Origin: an uncultured Caulobacterales bacterium
GTDB lineage: Bacteria > Pseudomonadota > Alphaproteobacteria > Caulobacterales > Maricaulaceae
DNA: 5,055 nucleotides
Direction of reading: 5' to 3'
Assembly: GCA_937981945.1 (NCBI GenBank)
Contig: CALJNJ010000024.1
Coordinates: 1 to 5,055 of the forward strand
Made by a program: the position numbers and the translations under genes. This document shows, piece by piece, positions 1 to 5,055 of the stretch (positions within the stretch are counted from its first letter, which is position 1; each line of letters starts with the position of its first letter). Below the pieces are notes generated by a model that did no database searches, was not told the DNA's origin, and was given only the letters and a program-made list of their open reading frames with translations.

Positions 1-3
1 CAT
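1..3 (-). CDS. start codon of an unidentified gene leaving the window
   Basis: On the minus strand an ATG occupies the first three bases of the window. It is preceded by a strong Shine-Dalgarno (AAAGGAG, plus-strand positions 10-16) with a 6-base spacer (ACCGAT), which is a near-ideal arrangement. Only the start codon is visible, so the product cannot be identified. The gene lies downstream of petC in the same direction but beyond the operon's terminator. Only about 14 bases separate the terminator T-run from the Shine-Dalgarno, and I see no convincing promoter there. Expression may depend on read-through or on a promoter hidden in the terminator or the petC end. Confidence 0.55.
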
Positions 4-30
4 ATCGGTCTCCTTTAAGCCTGTTTAGCC

Positions 31-64
31 AAAAAAAAGGCCCGGCGTAAAGCCGGGCATTTTT
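31..64 (-). terminator. intrinsic terminator of the petABC operon
   Basis: A perfect 7-bp GC-rich stem (40-46 paired with 52-58, GCCCGGC/GCCGGGC) encloses a 5-base loop. Read leftward it is followed by C and then eight T residues (38-31), a classical Rho-independent terminator about 20 bp beyond the petC stop. On the other strand the hairpin is followed by ATTTTT, so it could also stop rightward transcription. The A-run and T-run can extend the stem after one mismatch. Confidence 0.9.
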
Positions 65-79
65 GAACTCTTTGTGAGC

Positions 80-874
80 TTAGTGCTTCACATTTCTCCA
101 GACCGTTCGGTACGAGAGGAACAATAAAATTGTCAGGATCAGCAAATACAACATGGTCGCGAAACCAAGGCTCTTACGGGCTTCCATTTTAGGGTCCGCC
201 GACCAAGCTAAAAACTCGGTGACGTCTTTGGCCATTTGATCAACGGTCGCTTCCGTACCGTCTGCATATTCAACCAAACCATCCGACAGTGGATTGGCCA
301 TAGCGATCAGGCCGCCCATTTTCTTATTATAAGTCGGATCATCGTCCTTATAGCTGATCAGGACGTTGTAAACATAATCCGCGCCGCCTGTACGGGCTTT
401 GACCATAACCGATAAGTCCGGCGGAGCTTTACCGTTATTACTGGCCGCAGCCGCCGCCGCATTGGGGTAAATTGGCGGGAAGTAATCGGCCGGAATTCCT
501 TTGCGGTCGATGACGTCGCCGGTGTCGATATCAATATCCTCAATGGTCCAATCGGCCGCGAAACCTTTGACAATCGGATTGTCATTGGGATTGGGGTATT
601 TCTTATCATAGAAAGGCGCGCCTTCATCACCCAGGTGACGAAAGGCCAAATGCTTTAACTGGTGACAAGATGCGCACACCTCGCGGTAAACCTGATAGCC
701 ACGCTGAGCAGCAGCCCGATCAAAGGAGCCGTTCCAGCCGTTAAAGTGCCAATGAACGTGCTTGTCTTCATAATCATTGTCACCACCTGCGGCGTTGGCC
801 ACGGACAGTGTTCCAAAGACGGAGCCGGCGAGTACGACGGCGCCGAGAATAGATTTTTTCAATGTCATCTTCAT
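80..874 (-). CDS. petC: cytochrome c1, heme c subunit of the bc1 complex
   Basis: The product is the membrane-anchored c-type cytochrome of the bc1 complex. It takes electrons from the Rieske protein and passes them to a soluble or membrane cytochrome c on the periplasmic side. Visible features, 264 aa: a Sec signal peptide (charged MKMTLKKS, hydrophobic core, likely cleavage after VANA, about residue 28); the heme-attachment motif CASCH at 67-71; the conserved PPDLS at 151-155; the likely axial Met192 in IAMANPL; the family's [14 protein letters not shown] stretch at about 224-237; and one C-terminal membrane anchor at about 237-256 followed by a positive tail. Length fits short alphaproteobacterial cytochrome c1. 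The start overlaps the petB stop by ATGA, with a good Shine-Dalgarno (GGGGAG, 7-base spacer) inside the last petB codons, which suggests translational coupling. An ATG at codon 3 is a less likely start. It is the last gene before the operon terminator. Confidence 0.97.
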   Translation of the reverse strand: MKMTLKKSILGAVVLAGSVFGTLSVANAAGGDNDYEDKHVHWHFNGWNGSFDRAAAQRGYQVYREVCASCHQLKHLAFRHLGDEGAPFYDKKYPNPNDNPIVKGFAADWTIEDIDIDTGDVIDRKGIPADYFPPIYPNAAAAAASNNGKAPPDLSVMVKARTGGADYVYNVLISYKDDDPTYNKKMGGLIAMANPLSDGLVEYADGTEATVDQMAKDVTEFLAWSADPKMEARKSLGFATMLYLLILTILLFLSYRTVWRNVKH

Positions 875-2115
875 TCTGCCGCTCCCCCCAGAACCGACTT
901 GGTGATGGATTCGGGCAATTCATCCGGCTTCTCTACCAAGCCCATAATCGGCAGTATAATCAGGAAGAAGGCGAAGTAATAGATCGTTGCGAAACGGGAC
1001 CACCAGACAAATTTCAGACCGAATGCCGTGTCGTCAGGGGCTTCGGCTCCGCACCAGCCCAGAATAAAGCAGGCGATTACGAACAGAATAAACCACATAC
1101 GCGTGATCGGACGGAAACGCATTGAGCGAACTTTTGACGTATCCAGCCAGGGCAGGATAAACAAAACGGCAATCGCGCCGACCATGAGCAGGATACCCAG
1201 CAGCTTGTCCGGCACAGCCCGAAGGATCGCGTAGAACGGCAGGAAGTACCATTCAGGAACGATATGCTCAGGCGTCGCCATAGGATCAGCTTGGATATAG
1301 TTATCGGCATGACCCAGCGCGTCAGGCTGATAGAAGACGAAAAAGGCGAAGACCAAAAGGAAGACACCGACAGCAAAGCCGTCTTTAACCGTGTAATAAG
1401 GGTGGAACGCCAAAGTATCTTTCTTGGATTTCGGCTCGATCCCAATGGGGTTATTTTGTCCCGCATGATGCATGGCCCAAACGTGAAGGCCGACAATCGC
1501 TGCAATCACGAACGGCAAAAGATAATGCAGAGCAAAGAAGCGGTTGAGGGTCGGGTTATCAACGGCAAAGCCGCCCAGCAGCCATTGCTGAACACTTTCA
1601 CCGACAACCGGAATAGCGCCGAAAAAGCCCGTAATCACGGTTGCGCCCCAGAAAGACATTTGTCCCCAAGGCAGAGTATAACCCAAAAAGCCTGTTGCCA
1701 TCATCAAAAGATAAATCACACAGCCAAAAATCCAGACCATTTCGCGCGGAGCCTTATAAGACCCGTAATAGAGACCTCTGAACATATGGATATAGACGGC
1801 AAAGAAGAACATAGAGGCGCCGACCGCGTGCATTGGCTGTATCAACCAACCAAACGGGACGTCGCGCTTGATACGCTGAACACTGTCAAAGGCCATGTCC
1901 ACATGCGGCACATAGTGCATGGCCAGAATAATACCCGTAATAATTTGGGTCATCAGGCAGAGCGTCAAAATTCCGCCGAATGTCCACCAATAGTTCAAAT
2001 TGCGGGGACTTGGATAAGTCATGAAATCGGCGCCCATGCGCACGATCGGCAATCGTTTATCCAGCCATTTGGTTACGGCATATTTGGGTTCGTAAGTTGA
2101 AGGATGTCCGCTCAT
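871..2115 (-). CDS. petB: cytochrome b subunit of the bc1 complex
   Basis: This 414-aa integral membrane protein carries hemes bL and bH and forms the quinol-oxidising (Qo) and quinone-reducing (Qi) sites. The four heme-ligand histidines are visible as H96 and H110 (QPMHAVGAS and VYIHMFR) and H197 and H211 ([10 protein letters not shown] and GLHVWAMHH). The 14-residue step in both pairs is the bc1 pattern; b6f-type proteins have one extra residue in the second pair. The Qo-site PEWY motif is at 287-290 and the cd-helix sequence [16 protein letters not shown] at about 147-162. About eight transmembrane helices are recognisable, roughly at 45-67, 91-112, 126-148, 193-213, 244-262, 303-322, 338-355 and 378-395. 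The gene is full length, so this is not the split b6/subunit IV form. ATG overlaps the petA stop (ATGA), with AAGG upstream. It is also called fbcB or cytB. Confidence 0.98.
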   Translation of the reverse strand: MSGHPSTYEPKYAVTKWLDKRLPIVRMGADFMTYPSPRNLNYWWTFGGILTLCLMTQIITGIILAMHYVPHVDMAFDSVQRIKRDVPFGWLIQPMHAVGASMFFFAVYIHMFRGLYYGSYKAPREMVWIFGCVIYLLMMATGFLGYTLPWGQMSFWGATVITGFFGAIPVVGESVQQWLLGGFAVDNPTLNRFFALHYLLPFVIAAIVGLHVWAMHHAGQNNPIGIEPKSKKDTLAFHPYYTVKDGFAVGVFLLVFAFFVFYQPDALGHADNYIQADPMATPEHIVPEWYFLPFYAILRAVPDKLLGILLMVGAIAVLFILPWLDTSKVRSMRFRPITRMWFILFVIACFILGWCGAEAPDDTAFGLKFVWWSRFATIYYFAFFLIILPIMGLVEKPDELPESITKSVLGGAAE

Positions 2116-2687
2116 GATTTACCGACCTTGATCACTGTGTCAGAAATGTAGGAATAGTCCGGGATTTCCAAATTTTTGGGCGCCGGGCCTTTGCGAATAC
2201 GTCCGGATGTATCGTAGTGCGATCCGTGACATGGACAATACCAACCGCCATATTCGCCTTGCGCGCTGACTTTGCCCTGCTCACCCACAGGGATACACCC
2301 AAAGTGAGTACAAACACCGACCATCACCAAAAACTTGGGATCAAGCTGTCCTTGAGCATTCGGCATGAGACGTTCATTGTCAGTTTGCGGGTCAGGAAGC
2401 CCGCTCACGTCAACGGCTTCTGCCTCGGCAATTTCCTCGGCGGTTCTGTGACGAACAAAAACGGGCTTACCGCGCCACAGCATTTTCAGTTGTTGACCTT
2501 CGGCAATTTTCGACAGGTCGATCTCGATAGCGCCGGCCGCCATCGTATCTTTGGCTTTGCCCATTTGCATGACCAAAGGCCAGCCCAGAGCGCCTGCTCC
2601 GACAGCCGCAACGGCACCGGTGGCTATGTAAATGAAATCGCGCTTATCTTCGTCGATATGTTCAGAGTGTTCGCTGTGTTCAGACAC
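2112..2687 (-). CDS. petA: Rieske iron-sulfur subunit of the bc1 complex, canonical copy
   Basis: This 191-aa Rieske [2Fe-2S] protein oxidises quinol at the Qo site and passes the electron to cytochrome c1. The cluster ligands are in CTHFGC (C126, H128, disulfide C131) and CPCHGS (C151, H154, disulfide C153). Both potential-raising residues are present (Ser156, Tyr158), as is the proline loop GPAP (167-170). An N-terminal anchor (about 18-40, ending GWPLVMQMG) follows a Tat-like KRDF motif at 15-18, where the usual twin Arg is Lys-Arg. The hinge is Ala-rich (TMAAGA, 48-53). The N-terminus has three tandem Ser-Glu-His units (residues 2-10). The start codon is GTG: an in-frame TGA lies nine codons upstream and no other start codon falls between. 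A modest Shine-Dalgarno (AAGGGA, 7-base spacer) precedes it. First gene of petABC, overlapping petB by ATGA. The second ligand box has Phe (CTHFGC) where most bc1 Rieske proteins have Leu. Confidence 0.97.
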   Translation of the reverse strand: MSEHSEHSEHIDEDKRDFIYIATGAVAAVGAGALGWPLVMQMGKAKDTMAAGAIEIDLSKIAEGQQLKMLWRGKPVFVRHRTAEEIAEAEAVDVSGLPDPQTDNERLMPNAQGQLDPKFLVMVGVCTHFGCIPVGEQGKVSAQGEYGGWYCPCHGSHYDTSGRIRKGPAPKNLEIPDYSYISDTVIKVGKS

Positions 2688-2768
2688 GGAGGAATCCCTT
2701 TCCCGAGTGTTCGCTCAAAATTCGACCCGGTAATAAACAAAATGGCTTTAAAAGGCTAATTTTTAATC

Positions 2769-2783
2769 GCGGCACAACGCCGC
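2769..2783. repeat. small inverted repeat (hairpin) after the second Rieske gene
   Basis: GCGGC and GCCGC form a perfect 5-bp stem around the 5-base loop ACAAC. Read leftward it is followed by GATTAAAAATTAG, which is AT-rich but lacks a T-run, so it is a poor intrinsic terminator. It could be a weak attenuating or RNA-stabilising stem between the second Rieske gene and petA, or it could be chance. Confidence 0.3.
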
Positions 2784-2792
2784 AATGATGAG

Positions 2793-2806
2793 GTTTACGA
2801 GTAAAC
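2793..2806. repeat. 14-bp palindrome GTTTACGAGTAAAC, possible operator
   Basis: A perfect 6-bp inverted repeat (GTTTAC/GTAAAC) with a 2-bp centre lies 3 bp beyond the stop codon of the second Rieske gene, in the spacer before petA. Its size and symmetry would suit a dimeric regulator, and its position upstream of petA would allow control of petABC. It matches no operator I recognise and is not an FNR site. A 14-bp palindrome can arise by chance. Confidence 0.25.
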
Positions 2807-2809
2807 ATT

Positions 2810-3391
2810 TTAGGGCCTCCGAAATTTAATTTGGTACTCAGATAAGTATCTGTAATTGGGAACTTCCATATTAAATCGCGGAGGACCCGAGCGCACGCGG
2901 CCGGACGTATCAAATTCCGCCCCATGGCACGGACAATACCAGCCGCCGTAACGACTCCGCGGGTTTTTCTGTCCTTGCTCTGCAATTGTCAAACACCCGA
3001 AATGTGTACAATGCCCGTAAAGGACTAAATATCTGGGATCAATTGATCCGTCCGGTTTTGGCTTTAAACGCTGCCTGTCAGTTTCGGGATCGCGAAGGGC
3101 CTCCAATATTACATCAGTCGCTTCCTGAATTTCGCCGGGGGTTCGGTGGCGAACGAATACAACTTTATCAAAAACCAAAATTCTCATATGTTGGCCTTCT
3201 TTGATATTTCGAAGATCAACAATGGGTCCGTTCTTCTCTGACCCGTCCGCTGCAACTCCCATTTGCGCGATCAATGGCCAATTTAGGGCACCGAAACCGA
3301 AAGCGCCCGCCGTCACTGTTAAAACATGAATGAACTCCCGGCGACCAGGATTGTTTGCGCCCTCAGAAGTCAATCCGTTTGATTTCTTCAT
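2810..3391 (-). CDS. second Rieske iron-sulfur protein, predicted low-potential paralog
   Basis: This 193-aa paralog of the neighbouring PetA aligns without gaps from the Tat motif to the end (86/177 identical by hand count). It has a true twin-arginine motif (GRREF, 16-20), an anchor at about 20-42 with the shared WPLIAQMG, and all ligands: CTHFGC (C128, H130, disulfide C133) and CPCHG (C153, H156, disulfide C155). Three deviations stand out. The Ser and Tyr that hydrogen-bond the cluster in high-potential bc1 Rieske proteins are Ala158 and Phe160. The proline loop reads GPPR (169-172) instead of GPAP. The Ala-rich hinge is replaced by polar GSEKNG (50-55). From mutants of bc1 Rieske proteins, losing either hydrogen bond lowers the midpoint potential, so this protein should be clearly lower in potential; that is inference. 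The conserved anchor suggests docking to the same cytochrome b. The ATG follows an in-frame stop and has no visible Shine-Dalgarno. A petA2-like role, as in bacteria with exchangeable Rieske subunits, is likeliest; a part in another oxidoreductase is possible. Confidence 0.93.
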   Translation of the reverse strand: MKKSNGLTSEGANNPGRREFIHVLTVTAGAFGFGALNWPLIAQMGVAADGSEKNGPIVDLRNIKEGQHMRILVFDKVVFVRHRTPGEIQEATDVILEALRDPETDRQRLKPKPDGSIDPRYLVLYGHCTHFGCLTIAEQGQKNPRSRYGGWYCPCHGAEFDTSGRVRSGPPRFNMEVPNYRYLSEYQIKFRRP

Positions 3392-3397
3392 GCGGTA

Positions 3398-3425
3398 AGG
3401 ATAGCAAGTCGCGATCAGCCTTCAA
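3398..3425 (-). promoter_or_regulatory. candidate promoter of the second Rieske gene, possibly leaderless
   Basis: In the 53-bp divergent spacer the minus strand reads TTGAAG (3425-3420), 16 bases, then TATCCT (3403-3398). Each hexamer matches the sigma70 consensus at 4 of 6 positions. Transcription would start about six bases downstream, at or next to the ATG at 3391. This would give a leaderless mRNA and would explain the missing Shine-Dalgarno. It is a weak prediction by eye. Confidence 0.25.
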
Positions 3426-3444
3426 TTTCACTTAAGGTCGCAAT

Positions 3445-3894
3445 ATGCGCGTCACATTGTACCAGCCGGATATCGCGCAAAACTTAGGCGCCGCCATGCG
3501 TTTGTGTGCCTGCTTTGACGTGCCTTTATCGGTGATTGATCCGTGCGGCTTTCCCCTATCAACCAAAGCCCTCCGGCGAACGGCCATGGATTATGGTGAG
3601 GCCGGTGACCTTAAGCGGCATAGTGACTGGGATGATTATAAATCTTCAGAGGGCGGACGTATTGTTCTGTTTACAACCAAGGCTGCAGAAAAAATGCCCG
3701 CCTTTGAATTTCGTCCTGATGACAGATTGTTGTTCGGACGCGAAAGCGCAGGCGTCCCGGATCATGTTCATAACGATGCTGCCGCGCGGGTGATTATTCC
3801 TTTGTCATCGGAGGCCCGCTCTTTTAATCTCGCCACCAGCGTTGCCATCGGTCTATATGAGGCGCTGAGACAAACAGGCAAATTACCGATATGA
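3445..3894 (+). CDS. trmL: tRNA (cytidine/uridine-34-2'-O)-methyltransferase, SpoU/SPOUT family
   Basis: The enzyme methylates the 2'-hydroxyl of wobble nucleotide 34 in certain tRNA-Leu species using S-adenosylmethionine. It is cytoplasmic. The 149-aa protein shows the three SPOUT motifs in order: motif 1 [10 protein letters not shown] (13-22, with Asn13 and Arg19); motif 2 [12 protein letters not shown] (95-106); and motif 3 with IIPL (117-120) and [16 protein letters not shown] (126-141), which build the knotted cofactor site. [11 protein letters not shown] (43-53) matches the LRRAGLDY segment of TrmL rather than other SpoU enzymes. Motif 3 has SFN where SLN is usual, a mild change. Length fits the minimal TrmL (about 150-160 aa) with no extra RNA-binding domain. 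The start has a modest Shine-Dalgarno (AAGG, 7-base spacer) and fits the family N-terminus. It is divergent from the second Rieske gene and overlaps hemF by ATGA, so the two are probably co-translated. Confidence 0.93.
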   Translation: MRVTLYQPDIAQNLGAAMRLCACFDVPLSVIDPCGFPLSTKALRRTAMDYGEAGDLKRHSDWDDYKSSEGGRIVLFTTKAAEKMPAFEFRPDDRLLFGRESAGVPDHVHNDAAARVIIPLSSEARSFNLATSVAIGLYEALRQTGKLPI

Positions 3895-4754
3895 GTTTTG
3901 AACAAAACCAAATTAAAGCCGCCAATTGGTTTCGCGAGCTTCGCGATATAATTTGCGCTGAGTTTGAAAGCTTGGAACAGGAAGCGCCGGGCCATCTTTA
4001 TGACGGCCCTCCGGGACGTTTTGAATTTGAAGACTGGAAACGCAAAAATGACGGCGGCGGCGGAACGGGCGGTATGCTGCGCGGCCGATTATTTGAAAAA
4101 TGCGGAGTCCATATTTCCGTGGTACACGGTGAATTTGAAGGCGACATGCGCGAAAACGTTCCGGGCGCCAAAGATGATCCAAGGTTTTGGGCCGCCGGGA
4201 TCAGCCTGATCGCCCATATGACCAATCCGCACATTCCGGCCGTACATATGAATACACGCTATATCGTGACCACGCAGGATTGGTTTGGCGGGGGTGCAGA
4301 TTTGACACCGACCCAGTGGCGCGACCGCCGGCAAGACACGCCGGACGCGCGGGCGTTTCACGCCGGGATGAAAACAATTTGCGACGCCCATGACTGCGCC
4401 GATTATGAAAAATACAAAAAATGGTGTGATGATTATTTCCATCTGCATCACCGCGACGAACCCCGCGGCATTGGCGGTATATTTTATGATCGTCATAACA
4501 GCGGCGATTGGGATGCGGATTTTGCTTACACAAAAGATGTCGGCCGCGGATTTTTAAAGACATACAGCAAGATTGTGCGCCGCCGAATGGATGAGCGCTG
4601 GACCGAAGCAGACCGCGAAGAGCAATTAGTGACGCGGGGTCGCTATGTAGAGTTTAATCTGCTTTATGATCGCGGGACCACATTTGGCCTCAAAACCGGC
4701 GGGAATGTAAAAACCATTTTATCTTCCATGCCGCCGGTCGTGAAATGGCCATAA
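3891..4754 (+). CDS. hemF: oxygen-dependent coproporphyrinogen III oxidase
   Basis: The enzyme oxidatively decarboxylates two propionates of coproporphyrinogen III to give protoporphyrinogen IX, using O2, in the cytoplasm. This is a late step in heme synthesis. The 287-aa protein carries the family signature [18 protein letters not shown] and onward through GGIFYD (176-200), with Tyr199 in the usual FFD triplet. Other conserved blocks are the Gly-rich [12 protein letters not shown] (54-65), [22 protein letters not shown] (about 103-124), [10 protein letters not shown] (131-140), [18 protein letters not shown] (250-267) and a C-terminal SSMPPVVKW. Length is close to the roughly 300 aa of HemF. 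The start overlaps trmL by ATGA with only a weak ribosome-binding site, implying coupling. Its O2 dependence indicates aerobic heme synthesis; an anaerobic counterpart such as HemN would lie elsewhere if present. The product feeds the three hemes needed by each neighbouring bc1 unit, though the genes are on opposite strands. Confidence 0.97.
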   Translation: MSFEQNQIKAANWFRELRDIICAEFESLEQEAPGHLYDGPPGRFEFEDWKRKNDGGGGTGGMLRGRLFEKCGVHISVVHGEFEGDMRENVPGAKDDPRFWAAGISLIAHMTNPHIPAVHMNTRYIVTTQDWFGGGADLTPTQWRDRRQDTPDARAFHAGMKTICDAHDCADYEKYKKWCDDYFHLHHRDEPRGIGGIFYDRHNSGDWDADFAYTKDVGRGFLKTYSKIVRRRMDERWTEADREEQLVTRGRYVEFNLLYDRGTTFGLKTGGNVKTILSSMPPVVKWP

Positions 4755-4756
4755 AA

Positions 4757-4780
4757 AAAGACCGCCCGAAGGCGGCCTTT
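4757..4780. terminator. bidirectional terminator between hemF and the protease gene
   Basis: A hairpin lies two bases past the hemF stop: AAAG-A-CCGCC, loop CGAA, GGCGG-C-CTTT. In the leftward direction the RNA has a full 10-bp stem (one G-U wobble), a C(UUCG)G tetraloop and a run of seven T bases that overlaps the end of hemF. It is therefore a strong terminator for the leftward protease gene. Rightward it has one A-C mismatch and a broken T-run (CTTTCTAT), so it is weaker for hemF. Confidence 0.85.
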
Positions 4781-4799
4781 CTATAAAACTATACGCTTT

Positions 4800-5055
4800 T
4801 TACTTGGTAACTGAGTTCACCGCATTGACGCGGCCGTGACCGTAATCATCGTCTTTGCCCGGCTTACCCAGATCGTCAGCACCGTTGCGCAGTGCGCGGT
4901 AGACGGCTGTCGGATCCATGTCGCCGCCATTGGCACCGATGATCAGAGCCGCAACGCCTGTGGCATGCGGAGCCGCCATACTGGTACCGGCATTCCAGCT
5001 CCATGAACCACCCGGGGCTGTGCTGAGGACCATGTCATAGACGTAACACGGTCGG
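4800..5055 (-). CDS. subtilisin-family (S8) serine protease, C-terminal part only
   Basis: The frame is open from the right edge to a TAA at 4800-4802, giving 84 visible residues; an internal Met codon at 5033 is not the start. The hallmark of S8 peptidases is present: GTSMAAPHATGVAALI, with the nucleophile Ser encoded at 4980-4982 in GTSMAAPH. It is preceded by MVLSTAPGG, a typical strand before the catalytic-Ser helix, and followed by the usual DYGHGRVNAVNSV end of the catalytic domain. The protein stops two residues later, so there is no C-terminal domain such as a P-domain or autotransporter barrel. The catalytic Asp and His, the oxyanion Asn, and any signal peptide or propeptide are outside the window. 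Subtilases are usually exported and degrade protein; its substrate is unknown. It converges on hemF and is unlikely to be functionally tied to the bc1 locus. Confidence 0.92.
   Translation of the reverse strand, partial: RPCYVYDMVLSTAPGGSWSWNAGTSMAAPHATGVAALIIGANGGDMDPTAVYRALRNGADDLGKPGKDDDYGHGRVNAVNSVTK

Larger units (their letters stand above)
2688..2809. other. 122-bp gap between the second Rieske gene and petA
   Basis: This spacer must hold either the petABC promoter or the read-through region from the upstream Rieske gene. I see no convincing sigma70 pair. A weak candidate minus-strand -10 (TTTATT, near 2730-2735) has only a poor -35. I also see no proper terminator for the upstream gene: the hairpin at 2769-2783 is not followed by a T-run. 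A four-gene transcript is therefore possible, with or without an internal promoter. The AT-rich stretch about 2730-2768 is the likeliest promoter zone. Confidence 0.4.

Noticed and set aside
443..460. Run of six alanines in cytochrome c1 (residues 139-144)
   Set aside because: Ala-rich sequence just before the NNG..PPDLS segment is common in cytochrome c1, so it is not unusual.
1264..2100. Long plus-strand reading frame of 278 codons opposite petB
   Set aside because: It is antisense to a certain cytochrome b gene, has no recognisable domain, and its length follows from the codon pattern of petB.
2217..2759. Plus-strand reading frame of 180 codons opposite petA
   Set aside because: It is a shadow of the Rieske gene with no family motif or ribosome-binding site.
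3036..3049. Perfect 14-bp palindrome GGATCAATTGATCC inside the second Rieske gene
   Set aside because: It lies in coding sequence (Gly-Ser-Ile-Asp-Pro region) far from the start. Its halves are in the wrong order and without the spacer of an FNR site, so it is probably chance.
2810..3391. Second Rieske gene as a decaying pseudogene
   Set aside because: The frame is intact at full length with no indels relative to PetA, and all ligands, disulfide cysteines, Tat motif and anchor are kept.
4089..4563. Minus-strand reading frames opposite hemF
   Set aside because: They are antisense to a clear HemF with conserved motifs throughout, and their translations show no domain.
3445..4754. Mobile element or horizontal-transfer signature around the duplicated Rieske gene
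   Set aside because: I see no transposase, terminal repeats, tRNA gene or integration repeats. The neighbours are ordinary core genes.

Overview
The window looks like part of an alphaproteobacterial chromosome. The evidence is an fbc/petABC operon for an ubiquinol-oxidising cytochrome bc1 complex (separate full-length cytochrome b, Tat-type Rieske protein, short cytochrome c1), set back to back with a trmL-hemF pair. Base composition is moderate, near 50% G+C by eye. I cannot name a genus.

Layout, left to right. At the far left edge is the start codon of an unidentified minus-strand gene with a strong Shine-Dalgarno. Next is an intrinsic terminator (about 31-64) that closes the petABC operon. 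The operon reads leftward: petA (Rieske, 2687-2112), petB (cytochrome b, 2115-871) and petC (cytochrome c1, 874-80), with 4-bp ATGA overlaps at both junctions. Upstream of petA, after a 122-bp gap, lies a second complete Rieske gene on the same strand (3391-2810). A 53-bp divergent spacer (3392-3444) separates it from the rightward pair trmL (3445-3894) and hemF (3891-4754), which also overlap by ATGA. A hairpin terminator (4757-4780) sits between hemF and the C-terminal end of a leftward subtilisin-family protease that runs off the right edge.

Functionally, petABC encodes the three catalytic subunits of the quinol:cytochrome c oxidoreductase. hemF supplies a heme-biosynthesis step, so heme supply and a heme-consuming complex lie side by side. 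trmL is a tRNA wobble-base methyltransferase that apparently only shares the locus.

The most interesting element is the second Rieske protein. It aligns to PetA without gaps from the Tat motif to the C-terminus (86 of 177 positions identical by hand count, about 49%) and keeps all four cluster ligands. Yet it has lost both residues that hydrogen-bond the cluster and raise its potential (Ser to Ala, Tyr to Phe), has an altered proline loop (GPAP to GPPR) and has a different hinge. This predicts an alternative, lower-potential Rieske subunit that could exchange into the same bc1 complex. The prediction comes from sequence only.
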